Positions 16,327-25,638 of a stretch of DNA of 64,000 bases are shown here, in pieces. The stretch's first letter is position 1; every line of letters starts with the position of its first letter. Below the pieces are notes generated by a model that saw only the letters and a program-made list of their open reading frames with translations, was not told the DNA's origin and ran no database searches. A program made the translations under genes and the position numbers. This stretch comes from Rhizobium sp. (GTDB lineage Bacteria > Pseudomonadota > Alphaproteobacteria > Rhizobiales > Rhizobiaceae): positions 1 to 64,000 of the forward strand of contig JAHHDR010000027.1 of assembly GCA_019739215.1 (NCBI GenBank), in the 5' to 3' direction.

Positions 16327-16394
16327 GGTCTTCCTCCTTGATTGTGAACAGTCCGATATAGGCTTTTACGATAACAAGGTCGTGGCGAAAGAGT

Positions 16395-16892
16395 TCAGAA
16401 CTTCGGCAGTTCGATCTTGAGATACTGGTCGAGCGCTTCGATGATCATCCGGTGGTCGTCGAGTTGCGGCAGCCCAGATACGGTGACTGCAGCGACGACA
16501 CCGGCTTTCTTGATCCGGATCGGGAAACTGCCGCCATGGGCGGCATAGTTGAGCATGTCGATGCCCATGTCGGGATTGATCACCCGGCCCTTGAGGCCCA
16601 GCGTGTCGCCGAACTGGAGCGAGGACATGTGATAGCGCAGCACGACATTGCTCTTGCGGCGGACCCACTCGTCATTGTCAGGCGTGGCCCCGGGCATCGC
16701 CGCATGAAACAGCGCGCGGTCTGCGGTGCGGATATTGACCACCACGGGCGCGCGCTTTCCGCGGGCGATGCCAAAGACGACCGAACCGAAATCGAAAGCG
16801 ATTTCTTCCGAGAAGCTCTGGAACTGCGCCATCTGCTCCTGCTTCTTGAGGATCGCCAGCCGCGCCTCGCGTTCCTTTTCCACTTCGCTCAC
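16395..16892 (-). CDS. UPF0303/heme-degrading-domain (HbpS-like) family protein
   Basis: About 165 residues of the UPF0303 family (DUF336/HbpS-GlcG-like fold). Typical blocks are FDFGSVVFGIA, APVVVNIRTADRALFHAAMPG, NPDMGIDMLNYAAHGGSFPI and TVSGLPQLDDHRMI. The biochemical role of the family is not firmly known. GTG at 16892 is the likely start because it overlaps the nudC stop in a GTGA, giving translational coupling. The alternative ATG at 16907 overlaps nudC by 19 bases. The two genes probably form one operon. Confidence 0.85.
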   Translation of the reverse strand: MSEVEKEREARLAILKKQEQMAQFQSFSEEIAFDFGSVVFGIARGKRAPVVVNIRTADRALFHAAMPGATPDNDEWVRRKSNVVLRYHMSSLQFGDTLGLKGRVINPDMGIDMLNYAAHGGSFPIRIKKAGVVAAVTVSGLPQLDDHRMIIEALDQYLKIELPKF

Positions 16893-17866
16893 CGCGTTTC
16901 CTCCCATTCGGGCCAGTCGACCCAGTCCTGGATCAGCCGGTAGGCGATTGCCCCGCTGACCGGCACGTTGATGCCATCCTCATGTGTGCCCGCGATCATC
17001 CGGCGCACGTCGTCACGTGTGAACCAGCGGCAATCCTCGAGTTCGGTCTCGTCGCGCTTGATCTCGAAGCTCTCGGCGCATCCATAGCAGCCGATCATCA
17101 GCGAATGCGGCATCGGCCAGGGCTGTGATGCGTGATAGCGAACCGCTCCGACCTCTATGCCCGATTCCTCGAATGTCTCGCGGCGCACCGCCTGCTCGAT
17201 CGTTTCGCCGGGTTCGAGGAACCCTGCGAGACAGGAATACATGCCGGGATTGAAATGCGGGGACCGCCCCAGCAGCGCCCGGTCGCCCTCGGCATCGACC
17301 GTCAGCATGATCACGACCGGGTCGGTGCGCGGGAAATACTGCGTATCGCAGGATGTGCATCGACGGCGATAGCCGCCGGCTTCCATGCGCGTCTCCGCCC
17401 CGCAGCGGCCGCAGTGTCGGGTGGCGCGGTTCCAGGTGAGAAGGCTTGACGCCTGGGCGAATTCCCCCAACAGGGCCTCGCTGACCAGTTCCTCGCGCAT
17501 CAGCGTGCGGCCGTCGGCAAATTTCAGATGGTCTACCGCCTGGTCGGGGTCGATGCCGACCGGGACCGCGACGCGCGGCTCGCCCGTCTTCTCGTAGCCG
17601 AGCAGGATGGCGCTCTCCCAGTCCGGCTCGAGATCCATCAGTTCGAAGGGCGCAAACAGCGGATCGAGGATCTGCTCCTCGTGCTTGAGCGCCAGCCGCC
17701 CGCGCGCGAAAGCGAAGACATGGACATTGTCGCTCTTCAGCGCCTTTTCCACGCAGTCTTCCGGCCGGTTTTCGGATTGCCGGTCGAGGCGGTTTCCGGC
17801 ATAGGCCACGAGGTCGGACGGCTCGGAGTGAGGCGAGAGGACATCGAACATCGTCGTCTTGGGCAT
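16889..17866 (-). CDS. nudC: NADH pyrophosphatase (NAD-cap hydrolase)
   Basis: A 325-residue Nudix hydrolase that splits NADH into NMNH and AMP and removes NAD caps from RNA. The order is an N-terminal domain, a zinc ribbon (Cys152, Cys155, Cys170, Cys173), then the Nudix box GFLEPGETIEQAVRRE with EESGI (about 215-236). The NudC-specific SQPWPMPHS follows at 247-255. It is coupled to the UPF0303 gene downstream and follows the HIT gene, which is transcribed in the same direction and ends 15 bases before it. Confidence 0.95.
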   Translation of the reverse strand: MPKTTMFDVLSPHSEPSDLVAYAGNRLDRQSENRPEDCVEKALKSDNVHVFAFARGRLALKHEEQILDPLFAPFELMDLEPDWESAILLGYEKTGEPRVAVPVGIDPDQAVDHLKFADGRTLMREELVSEALLGEFAQASSLLTWNRATRHCGRCGAETRMEAGGYRRRCTSCDTQYFPRTDPVVIMLTVDAEGDRALLGRSPHFNPGMYSCLAGFLEPGETIEQAVRRETFEESGIEVGAVRYHASQPWPMPHSLMIGCYGCAESFEIKRDETELEDCRWFTRDDVRRMIAGTHEDGINVPVSGAIAYRLIQDWVDWPEWEETR

Positions 17867-17881
17867 CAGCAGATATTTCCT

Positions 17882-18286
17882 TCAGATCGCCTTGAGCATC
17901 TTTTCGATCAGCGCCGTCTTCTCGTCGGCGCCATAGGGTTCGCGGCTGCCGAAGCCCCAGACGGGGCCTGGCCAGTTCGGATCATCCTCGTGGCGCGCGA
18001 TGACATGGACATGCAACTGCCGGACAATGTTGCCAAGCGCACCGACATTGATTTTGGTGGCAGCGGTGGTTTTCTTCAAGGCCTCGGCGGCGAGATTGGT
18101 CTCGAATGTGAGTAGCGCCTGGTCGAGGGGCTTGAGCTCGAACAGTTCCTCGATTGCCGGCCGTTGCGGCACCAGGATCAGCCATGGCCAGCGCCGGTCG
18201 TCCATCAGCCGGAGTTGGCAGAGGCCGAGCGTGACGACGAACATGCTGTCGCCGGAAAGCCTCTCATTCAGCTCGAAAGCCGCCAC
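17882..18286 (-). CDS. HIT-family (histidine triad) protein
   Basis: About 134 residues with the triad QLHVHVIAR near the middle. The downstream WPGPVWGFG and the upstream RLMDDRRWPWLILVP are typical of the DUF/HIT group of rhizobia. HIT proteins hydrolyse or transfer nucleotides. GTG at 18286 is preceded by GGAGG at good distance, while the first in-frame ATG at 18310 has no ribosome site. It probably forms an operon with nudC. Confidence 0.88.
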   Translation of the reverse strand: MAAFELNERLSGDSMFVVTLGLCQLRLMDDRRWPWLILVPQRPAIEELFELKPLDQALLTFETNLAAEALKKTTAATKINVGALGNIVRQLHVHVIARHEDDPNWPGPVWGFGSREPYGADEKTALIEKMLKAI

Positions 18287-18394
18287 ACCCGCCTCCATCC
18301 ACCGCATCATTCATGCGTCCATCGGCAGCGACAATGCGCGAGTGGGGGCGGCGCGTCGAGAGGAAATCGTGGGCTGCAGCTTCATGCAGGCCTG

Positions 18395-18931
18395 CTATCT
18401 GCCTTTCCAGTCCGAGCGCGTCGCCTCGTACCAGACCTCGCCTTCCTCGCTGCCCGGGATTGGTTGGGGCAGGTCGACATGATCCGTGTGCGTGTGTTTC
18501 ATGCCGATCTTCTCCATCACGCGGCGCGATGCATGGTTCACGGCCATGGTGGTCGCCACGATCCTGTCATAGCCGCAATGCCCGAACCCGAAATCCACAA
18601 GCGCCCGGCTTCCCTCCGAGGCGAGCCCCTGCCCCCAGTCCGTCCGGCGAAGACGATAGCCCAGTTCGGCCAGCGTCCCGCTCTCGGGCCACAGGCAGAA
18701 CCAGCCGACAAATGCTCCGTTGCCCTTCCGAGACGCCGTCCAGACATGGGGCTCTGATCCCCTGGGCATGAGGAATGTCGCATGCGGATCCGCGGCCTCG
18801 CGATCGACGGCGTGCCCTCCATTGAGAAAGCGCATGACCTCCGGGTCACGCTCGAGCGCGATGAAGTCCGCACTGTCGCCCGGGCAGCAGGGGCGCAGCG
18901 TCATCCGGATTGTCTGCAAAACAGCCGTCAT
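18395..18931 (-). CDS. GNAT-family N-acetyltransferase (RimJ/RimL-like)
   Basis: A 178-residue acetyl-CoA-dependent transferase of the Acetyltransf_3 group. It starts with TIRMTLRPC, has the acetyl-CoA loop region DWGQGLASEGSRALVDFGF and the NHASRRVMEKIGM motif near the C-terminus. The acceptor is unknown. The ATG at 18931 is chosen because the longer frame to 19132 would run through the SRP RNA gene. Confidence 0.88.
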   Translation of the reverse strand: MTAVLQTIRMTLRPCCPGDSADFIALERDPEVMRFLNGGHAVDREAADPHATFLMPRGSEPHVWTASRKGNGAFVGWFCLWPESGTLAELGYRLRRTDWGQGLASEGSRALVDFGFGHCGYDRIVATTMAVNHASRRVMEKIGMKHTHTDHVDLPQPIPGSEEGEVWYEATRSDWKGR

Positions 18932-19019
18932 GAAAATTTCCCTCGGCGTCGCAGGCGCCATAGCTGCAGATAATTTCAGGTTTGGCTTGCAATCGAAAGC
19001 GAGATTGACGATATGAGCG

Positions 19020-19121
19020 ATGGGAGGCTGGTGGTGGACGCGCCACTCGCCAACCGGGTCAGGTCCGGAAGGAAGCAGCCCCAACGAGTTCCGGTACGGG
19101 TCATCGTGCTGGCCTCCCACC
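19020..19121 (+). ncRNA. ffs: Signal recognition particle RNA, small bacterial type
   Basis: About 100 bases with the invariant SRP core: GGTCAGGTCC, the GGAA tetraloop and AGCAGCC near 19058-19080. The ends pair (GGGAGGC at 19022-19028 with GCCTCCC at 19112-19118) to form the single long hairpin. With Ffh it targets nascent membrane proteins. The position just before dnaX is the usual one in alphaproteobacteria. Confidence 0.95.
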
Positions 19122-19218
19122 CTCAACGACAATGCCGGATAATTCGGTCGGCGGAATTCTCATTTCCGCCCGATGCGTCTAACGTTGTCCGCGAGGAATC
19201 GGACCGAAGCAGGAAGCG

Positions 19219-21066
19219 ATGGCAGCAGGCGACAACATGCCAGGGCAGGATGGTTCTGGGCAGGATGGCCAGAAGACCGGCTATCGCGTGCTCGCGCGGA
19301 AATATCGCCCCAAGGATTTCTCCGACCTGATGGTCGGCCAGGAAGCGATGGTGAAGACCCTCACCAACGCCTTTGAAAGCGGCCGCATCGCCCAGGCCTA
19401 CATGCTGACCGGCGTCCGCGGCGTCGGCAAGACCACGACGGCCCGCATCCTTGCCCGTGCGCTCAACTACAAGACCGACACGATCGACAAGCCCACGATC
19501 GACCTGCGCGAGCCCGGCATCCACTGCCAGGCCATCATGGAAGGTCGCCATGTCGATGTCATCGAGATGGACGCTGCATCCCATACCGGCATCGACGACA
19601 TCAGAGAGATCATCGAGCAGGTGCGCTACCGGCCGGCTTCGGCGCGCTACAAGGTCTACATCATCGACGAAGTCCACATGCTGTCGACGGCGGCCTTCAA
19701 CGGGCTGCTCAAGACGCTCGAAGAGCCACCGGAGCATGTCAAGTTCATCTTCGCCACGACGGAAATCCGCAAGGTTCCCGTCACCGTGCTCTCCCGCTGC
19801 CAGCGTTTCGACCTGCGCCGCATCCCGGCCGCCGATCTCGCAGGGCTTTTCAGCACGATCTCCGAGAAAGAAGGCATCGAAGCCGAGCCGGACGCGCTCG
19901 CCCTGATCGCGCGCGCCGCCGAGGGCTCGGCCCGTGACGGGCTTTCGCTGCTCGACCAGGCGATCGCGCACGGCTCCGGCCATGTCGAGACGGCGGCGGT
20001 GCGCGCGATGCTGGGCCTCGCCGACCGCGCTCGCATCGTCGACCTGTTCCGCCAGATCGCGCGGGGTGATGTCGCCGCGGCGCTGCGCGAATTCAACACC
20101 CAGTACGAGGCCGGCGCCAATCCCGTCGTGGTCCTCACTGACCTTGCCGATTTCACCCATCTCGTAACCCGGCTGAAATTCATTCCCGAAGCGGCCGAGG
20201 ACGCCTCGCTCAGCGAAGTCGAGCGCCGCGAGGGCGCGGAATTCGCAGGCGCGATTGCAGTGACGACACTGTCGCGCATCTGGCAGATGCTGCTCAAGGG
20301 CATTCCCGAGGCGGAGAACTCGTCACGACCCCTGGGCGCTGCCGAGATGGTTATAATCCGCCTGGCCCATGCCGGCAGCCTGCCTGCGCCCGAGGATGCC
20401 GCGCGGCGTATTGCGGGGCTTCTGTCGGGCGACACAGGGGTGCAACCCTCGACCCCGCGCCAGAACGGCAACAATTCCGGCGCATCCGGCGACAGCCGGA
20501 CGACGACCGAAGCGCGCGCGCCAGAGATGATGGCGGGCAGTTCATCGCGGGGGCCGACCGCGATGCTGTCGGCCGTGCCGCGGAGCACGCCCGAAACCCG
20601 GATGGAAGCGGCGCCTGCGCCGAAGCTCGAGGAAAAGCCCGAGCCGAAGGTCCACCTCAAGGCGCTGGCCGACATCGCCAATCTCGCCGGCGAAAACCGC
20701 GACATGAAGCTCAAGGCGCAACTCCGCCAGTTCGTGCGCCCCGTGCGGATGGAACCCGGCAGGCTCGAGATCGCGCTGTCGCCCGACGCGCCGAAATCGA
20801 TCGCCAACGACCTGTTCGTCCGCCTCAAGGAATGGACGGGCATCCACTGGAATGTCAGTATTGTCAGCGGACCCGGCGGCCTGACACTGGTGGAGACAGA
20901 GGCCAAGCAGCGCGACGAGCGCCTTACCGACGCGCGCTCAGATCCGGATGTTGCCGCCATTCTGGCGCGCTTCCCCGGCGCGCGCATCACCGACGTCCGC
21001 GTCAATCAAGCCGATCTGGACGAGGAAGCCGCCGCTGAGCCGGAGCTTCCAGACGACAATGAATAA
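19219..21066 (+). CDS. dnaX: DNA polymerase III subunits gamma and tau
   Basis: A 615-residue clamp-loader AAA+ ATPase. It starts with YRVLARKYRPKDFSDLMVGQ, has Walker A GVRGVGKTTTAR, Walker B IIDEVHMLS, LLKTLEEPPEHVKF and the arginine finger in TVLSRCQRFDLRR. A long linker (about 390-490) leads to the tau-type C-terminal domain that contacts the polymerase. The four-cysteine zinc module seen in E. coli is reduced to one Cys (GIHCQAIMEG), as in other rhizobia. AGGAAG precedes the ATG. No slippery A-run for programmed gamma production was noticed. It leads the dnaX-ybaB pair. Confidence 0.96.
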   Translation: MAAGDNMPGQDGSGQDGQKTGYRVLARKYRPKDFSDLMVGQEAMVKTLTNAFESGRIAQAYMLTGVRGVGKTTTARILARALNYKTDTIDKPTIDLREPGIHCQAIMEGRHVDVIEMDAASHTGIDDIREIIEQVRYRPASARYKVYIIDEVHMLSTAAFNGLLKTLEEPPEHVKFIFATTEIRKVPVTVLSRCQRFDLRRIPAADLAGLFSTISEKEGIEAEPDALALIARAAEGSARDGLSLLDQAIAHGSGHVETAAVRAMLGLADRARIVDLFRQIARGDVAAALREFNTQYEAGANPVVVLTDLADFTHLVTRLKFIPEAAEDASLSEVERREGAEFAGAIAVTTLSRIWQMLLKGIPEAENSSRPLGAAEMVIIRLAHAGSLPAPEDAARRIAGLLSGDTGVQPSTPRQNGNNSGASGDSRTTTEARAPEMMAGSSSRGPTAMLSAVPRSTPETRMEAAPAPKLEEKPEPKVHLKALADIANLAGENRDMKLKAQLRQFVRPVRMEPGRLEIALSPDAPKSIANDLFVRLKEWTGIHWNVSIVSGPGGLTLVETEAKQRDERLTDARSDPDVAAILARFPGARITDVRVNQADLDEEAAAEPELPDDNE

Positions 21067-21078
21067 CAGGAGATCCCG

Positions 21079-21402
21079 ATGAAAGACCTCATGGGCATGA
21101 TGGGCAAGGTCAAGGAAATGCAGGCCAAGATGGAGAAGGTGCAGGCGGAAATCGCCAGCCTCTCGATCGAAGGCAAGTCCGGCGGCGGCATGGTGACCGT
21201 CACGCTCGACGGCAAGGGCCAGATGACCGGCATCAAGATCGACCCCTCCATGTTCAAGGAAGACGATGTCGAGATCCTCGAAGACCTGATCGTCGCCGCC
21301 CACAAGGACGCCAAGGACAAGGGCGAAGCCCAGGCCCAGGAAAAGATGGCCTCGATCACGGCCGGCCTGCCGCTGCCCCCCGGCATGAAGTTTCCGTTCT
21401 AG
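21079..21402 (+). CDS. ybaB: YbaB/EbfC-family nucleoid-associated protein
   Basis: A 107-residue DNA-binding dimer, usual length. It has the amphipathic N-terminal helix [17 protein letters not shown], the central [13 protein letters not shown] sheet and the C-terminal PPGMKFPF. It starts 12 bases after dnaX with a CAGGAG site, so it is co-transcribed with it. recR, normally next, is displaced by an RTX and a MOSC gene. Confidence 0.95.
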   Translation: MKDLMGMMGKVKEMQAKMEKVQAEIASLSIEGKSGGGMVTVTLDGKGQMTGIKIDPSMFKEDDVEILEDLIVAAHKDAKDKGEAQAQEKMASITAGLPLPPGMKFPF

Positions 21403-21778
21403 TCGCACTATCTGACGGCCCGATATGCAAGATAGATCATGGTTTCGAAAAGAGGCCGTGGCCAAACGTATGCGAGATCGCCCACGTGACCCGCGACGGC
21501 TTCCGGTCGGTTGTCGTGCCGTCGGCCCACCATCAGCACAAGACATCCGCTCAGTCCCAGGTTCGCCACGGGCGCCGCCGTATCCGGCCGCGCCGTGTTC
21601 GGCGGGCGGCCGCGAGCGCACTGCGGCCGCTGTCTGGCCGTGAGATCGTCCAAATCACCTGGATTTTGAGCGGAGTTTTCGTCTGTCGCCGCTAAGTTTT
21701 CGAAAATAATTCTTTCTTGATCTTGAGATAATCTTCTGCACTAATAGTTTAGAAAGTATTGAAATCGGGGAGGACATA
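21403..21778. other. Intergenic region before RTX gene
   Basis: 376 bases without a convincing gene. The last 110 bases are AT-rich compared with the surroundings. They hold a weak promoter (TTGATC 21717-21722, 17 bases, ACTAAT 21740-21745) and a GGGGAGGA ribosome site. The first part is GC-rich and may hold the ybaB 3' end signals, but no clear terminator was seen. Confidence 0.5.
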
Positions 21779-22975
21779 TTGGCCAAACTCAAGGGAAACA
21801 ACAAGGACAACACTATACAGGGAAAGAGTCAGGATGACACGATCCTTGGCCTTGGTGGAAACGATGATCTGGACGGTGGCGCTGGCAATGACGTGATTCG
21901 CGGCGGCAACGGAAATGACAGGCTTGCCGGGGGCCTCGGCAATGACAAGATGTATGGCGATAAGGGCAACGACACCTTCGACGTGAGTTCCGGCAAGGAC
22001 CGTATCGATGGCGGCAAGGGCGTCGACATGCTCTCCTTCGATCGTGCCGAGTCCGCGGTCATGCTCGACCTCACGACAGGCTCGGTAGACGTTATGGTCG
22101 ACGGCATCGCGTCAACGACGACATTCAAGAAGATCGAGGGCGTATACGGATCGGAATTCGGCGACACGATCGTCGGCGACAATGGCGACAACTATCTCTA
22201 TTCACTCGAAGGCAATGACACAGTCTATGGCGGCGCCGGCGACGACGAGTTCAATGGATATTATGGCGACGACCAGATGTTCGGCGAAGAGGGAGATGAC
22301 ACGTTCCTCGTCCAGATCGGCAACGATACCGTCGACGGTGGTGAAGGGTCCGACAGCCTGGACTTCTATTTTTCGACCACTGCCGTCAATGTTTCGCTGT
22401 CCAGCGGCACCGTTAATTTCTATCGCAACGGCAACAGCGGTATCACGACTTTCGTCAACATCGAGGAAGTCGACGGTTCGGGCTATAGCGACAGGATCGA
22501 AGGCGATGGAAGCTCCAATATCCTCGAAGCCTACTATGGCAATGACACCGTATTCGGAATGGCTGGAGACGACATGCTGGACGGCGAGCAGGGCAATGAC
22601 ACGCTGACAGGCGGCGCGGGCCGTGACGGCTTCGTGTTCTCGACCACTCTCGACGCAGCCGGGAACGTCGACCGCATCGAGGACTTCGTCGTGGCGGACG
22701 ATTCGATCTACCTCGACACATCTGTCTTCCGGACCCTCAAGGGCACAGGTCCCCTGCTCGAATTCGCAGGCTACGAATTCGCTGCCCTTCGCTCCCAGCA
22801 GTTCCAGAGCGGCAGCGGCAGTGCTGCCGAGAACAAGGACGTCCGGATCATCTACGACTCCGACACGGGCATGCTTTACTACGATTCCAACGGCAATCGC
22901 GCCGGTCAGTCCGTCGCCTTCGCCGAACTCGACACCGGCTTGGACCTGACGGCAGCGGATTTCTTTGTGGTCTAG
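21779..22975 (+). CDS. RTX (hemolysin-type calcium-binding repeat) protein
   Basis: A 398-residue acidic protein of RTX nonapeptide repeats. Blocks of GGxGxDxxx occur near residues 20-75, 125-190 and 245-290, each followed by a beta-rich segment (MLSFDRAESAVMLDLTTGSV and a related DFYFSTTAVNVSLSSG). A C-terminal M10-like domain (DRIEDFVVADDSIYLDTSVF, ending LTAADFFVV) is the expected type I secretion signal. There is no enzymatic domain and no N-terminal signal. The start is TTG behind GGGGAGG. No type I exporter genes are nearby. It is probably a secreted Ca-binding surface or matrix protein. Confidence 0.85.
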   Translation: MAKLKGNNKDNTIQGKSQDDTILGLGGNDDLDGGAGNDVIRGGNGNDRLAGGLGNDKMYGDKGNDTFDVSSGKDRIDGGKGVDMLSFDRAESAVMLDLTTGSVDVMVDGIASTTTFKKIEGVYGSEFGDTIVGDNGDNYLYSLEGNDTVYGGAGDDEFNGYYGDDQMFGEEGDDTFLVQIGNDTVDGGEGSDSLDFYFSTTAVNVSLSSGTVNFYRNGNSGITTFVNIEEVDGSGYSDRIEGDGSSNILEAYYGNDTVFGMAGDDMLDGEQGNDTLTGGAGRDGFVFSTTLDAAGNVDRIEDFVVADDSIYLDTSVFRTLKGTGPLLEFAGYEFAALRSQQFQSGSGSAAENKDVRIIYDSDTGMLYYDSNGNRAGQSVAFAELDTGLDLTAADFFVV

Positions 22976-23031
22976 CCTTGAGGGAAGCCGCCGTAGCCGC
23001 CCGCGGGTTGTTCGCGCTGGCGGCGAGGCCG

Positions 23032-23646
23032 TCAGCGCGTCAGAAACGCCCTGAGCTTGTGGTGGATCGGCGCTGCGAGATAGCGCGCCAGTTCCGCACC
23101 TTCCAAGGTCATGCCATTCGTACGCATCAGTTCCGGCATGGTGATCCGTTCGCCTCCGAAGGGGATATGCTGCACATGGTCGCCTGCGCGGATCGAGCCC
23201 TCGCGGATGACCCGCGCATACGCGCCCGGCCGCGCCGCCCTTGTGTAGCGCTTGACGAACATCCGGTCGTCCATGCGTGCCGAAAACGTTGCGCAGGGCA
23301 TCCGGGCGGACGTGACCTCAAGCAGGATCTCGCCGATCTCGAAGCGGTCTCCGACGGCCACTTGCCTGTTGTCGAGGCCGCCGACCACCAGATTTTCGCC
23401 GAACGTGCCGAACGGAAGCTCCATGTCGAGCTCAGTCTTCCACCAGTCGAGATCGATCGAGCCTTCCAGATAGACGGCCTGGTCGGGCCCGCCATGATGT
23501 TTGCGATCGACAATCCGGTCGCCGGCAAGGCCTTCGCTGTCTACCAGCACCGGATGATCCACCGGCTCCTTGAAAATGCCGGTTTTCGCCGCTTTTCGTC
23601 CGGGTGTCGGACGGACGGCGCCGATGCAGACCGCAAGAAGTTTCAT
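23032..23646 (-). CDS. MOSC domain protein (YiiM-like)
   Basis: A 204-residue molybdenum-cofactor sulfurase C-terminal-type domain. Family features are the KLLAVCIGAVRP start, HHGGPDQAVYLE, PFGTFGENLVVGGL, VGDRFEIGEILLEVTSARMPC with the conserved Cys, and a C-terminal 3-alpha extension. Relatives bind molybdenum cofactor and reduce N-hydroxylated compounds. The ATG at 23646 follows CTGGAGGATC. It is divergent from recR. Confidence 0.88.
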   Translation of the reverse strand: MKLLAVCIGAVRPTPGRKAAKTGIFKEPVDHPVLVDSEGLAGDRIVDRKHHGGPDQAVYLEGSIDLDWWKTELDMELPFGTFGENLVVGGLDNRQVAVGDRFEIGEILLEVTSARMPCATFSARMDDRMFVKRYTRAARPGAYARVIREGSIRAGDHVQHIPFGGERITMPELMRTNGMTLEGAELARYLAAPIHHKLRAFLTR

Positions 23647-23704
23647 CCGGCTGATCCTCCAGATTTGATTCACACGCATTCCCTTATCGGCTAGAACCCA
23701 CCCC

Positions 23705-24310
23705 ATGGCAAAGCGAGTCACCGGACCCGAAATCGAAAAACTCATCCAGTTGCTGGCAAAGGTCCCGGGGCTCGGGCCGCGGTCGGCCCGGCGTGCGGCG
23801 CTGCATCTGGTGAAAAAGAAGGACCAGCTTCTCGGCCCTTTGGCCGGCGCAATGGCCGAGGCCCATCAGAAGGTGCGGATCTGCTCGTGCTGCGGCAATG
23901 TCGACACGATCGACCCGTGTACCGTCTGCATCGACGACCGCCGCGATCATTCCATGATCATCATGGTCGAGGATGTCTCCGACCTCTGGGCGCTGGAGCG
24001 GGCCGGGGCGATGAATGCGGCCTATCACGTTCTCGGCGGCACGCTGTCGCCGCTCGATGGCATCGGGCCCGACGACCTGAATATCCGCGGCCTCATCGAC
24101 CGGGTGATGAAGGGTGGCGTGCGCGAGATCATCATTGCGGTCAACGCCACCGTCGAGGGACAGACCACCGCGCATTACATCACCAGCCAGCTCGCCGGCC
24201 TCGATATCAGGATCACCCGCCTTGCCCATGGCGTACCCGTGGGCGGCGAGCTTGACTATCTCGACGAAGGCACGCTGACGGCTGCGCTTCGATCCCGCAC
24301 CGCGATCTAA
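23705..24310 (+). CDS. recR: Recombination protein RecR
   Basis: A 201-residue member of the RecFOR pathway, loading RecA at gaps. It has an N-terminal helix-hairpin-helix ([16 protein letters not shown]), a zinc finger (Cys60, Cys63, Cys72, Cys75), a Toprim domain ([15 protein letters not shown]) and a C-terminal Walker-like segment near LDYLDEGTL. Length is typical. It is usually directly behind ybaB. Here an RTX gene and a divergent MOSC gene intervene. Confidence 0.96.
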   Translation: MAKRVTGPEIEKLIQLLAKVPGLGPRSARRAALHLVKKKDQLLGPLAGAMAEAHQKVRICSCCGNVDTIDPCTVCIDDRRDHSMIIMVEDVSDLWALERAGAMNAAYHVLGGTLSPLDGIGPDDLNIRGLIDRVMKGGVREIIIAVNATVEGQTTAHYITSQLAGLDIRITRLAHGVPVGGELDYLDEGTLTAALRSRTAI

Positions 24311-24328
24311 AAGCACAGGAGAACCGCC

Positions 24329-25555
24329 TTGCTGCGCATTGTTGTCGCCCTCATGCTGACCCTGTCCTGCCTCCCTGCCCTCGCCGCGTCGCAGGCGAAA
24401 GTTGAAAGGCAGTTCGCCGCCTGGATCGAAAGCGACGTCTGGCCGGGCGCGCAGGCCAATGGGGTGTCGCGAAAGTCCTTCGAGCGTGCCTTCAGGGGCG
24501 TGAAGATCAACTGGAAGCTGCCGGACCTGACCCCGCCAGGCGAGAAGCCGAAGACCAGGAAGAAGCAGAGCCAGGCCGAGTTCTCCTCTCCAGGCCCCTA
24601 TTTCGACGAGAAGCGGCTGGCCGGCCTCACAGCCACCGGCCGGTCCCTCGCCACGACTCACGCCCGCCTCCTCGGCAAGATCGAGAAGAAATACGGCGTG
24701 CCGGGCGAGATCGTCCTCGCCATCTGGGGCCGGGAGAGCGGCTATGGCCGGGCGAAGATCACGTCATCCGAGATCGACGTTCTCGCCACGTTGGCCTTCA
24801 TGGGCGATCGCCGGGAGCTGTTCATGAAGGAACTGCTGGCCGCGCTCGTGATGGTCGAGCAAGGCACCGATCCCGCCAGGATGAAGGGTTCCTGGGCGGG
24901 TGCCATGGGCCAGCCCCAGTTTATGCCGTCGAGCTACCTCAAATACGCCGTCGATTTCGATGGTGACGGCAGCAAGGACATCTGGAACTCGGTGCCGGAC
25001 GCGCTCGGCTCGATCGCCAACTATCTGGTGCAGAAGGGTTGGCAGTCGGGCCGCACCTGGGGCTTCGAAGTCCGCATTCCCGACGCGGTCAGTTGCGCAC
25101 GGGAGGGCCCGGATCTACAAAAGCCGATCGCCTACTGGTCGAAGATTGGCATCGAACGCGTCAGCGGCACGCCCTTTCCCAGGAATGAATTCAAGTCCAA
25201 CGGCATGATGCTGGTGCCGGCCGGCCGCCATGGGCCGGAGTTCATCGTCACCCCGAATTTCTATGTGCTCAAGGAATACAACAATTCCGATCTCTACGCC
25301 CTGTTCATCGGCAATCTCGCCGATCGGATCGCCTCGAAGTCCGGCGCGTTCAAGGGCAGGTGGGGCAAGGTCGGCCATATGTACCGCTCGGACGTCGAGA
25401 AGATGCAGAAGGGCCTAAACAAGCTGGGCCACGATGTCGGCCGGATCGACGGACTGCCGGGCTACAAGACACGCCGCTCGATCGGCCGCTGGCAGGAAGA
25501 GAACGGCATGGTACCGACCTGCTATCCCGAAGAGGACATGCTCGGGAAACTGTAG
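24329..25555 (+). CDS. Lytic murein transglycosylase (MltB-like) with peptidoglycan-binding domain
   Basis: A 408-residue periplasmic enzyme that cleaves MurNAc-GlcNAc bonds. It has a signal peptide (residues 1-20, cleaved near ALAAS) and an SLT_2 catalytic domain with the catalytic Glu136 in WGRESGYG. GSWAGAMGQPQFMPSSY and DFDGDGSKDIW follow. A C-terminal peptidoglycan-binding domain has LNKLGHDVGRIDGLPG. The start is TTG behind CAGGAG, 19 bases after recR, suggesting co-transcription. Confidence 0.92.
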   Translation: MLRIVVALMLTLSCLPALAASQAKVERQFAAWIESDVWPGAQANGVSRKSFERAFRGVKINWKLPDLTPPGEKPKTRKKQSQAEFSSPGPYFDEKRLAGLTATGRSLATTHARLLGKIEKKYGVPGEIVLAIWGRESGYGRAKITSSEIDVLATLAFMGDRRELFMKELLAALVMVEQGTDPARMKGSWAGAMGQPQFMPSSYLKYAVDFDGDGSKDIWNSVPDALGSIANYLVQKGWQSGRTWGFEVRIPDAVSCAREGPDLQKPIAYWSKIGIERVSGTPFPRNEFKSNGMMLVPAGRHGPEFIVTPNFYVLKEYNNSDLYALFIGNLADRIASKSGAFKGRWGKVGHMYRSDVEKMQKGLNKLGHDVGRIDGLPGYKTRRSIGRWQEENGMVPTCYPEEDMLGKL

Positions 25556-25638
25556 CCCGCCGGCAAGGCGATCGAGGAAAGGTTGCTTCCACTTATGAGG
25601 CGCAGCCGGGCACGCGGTTGCCTGCCCGGCTTCAGGGT

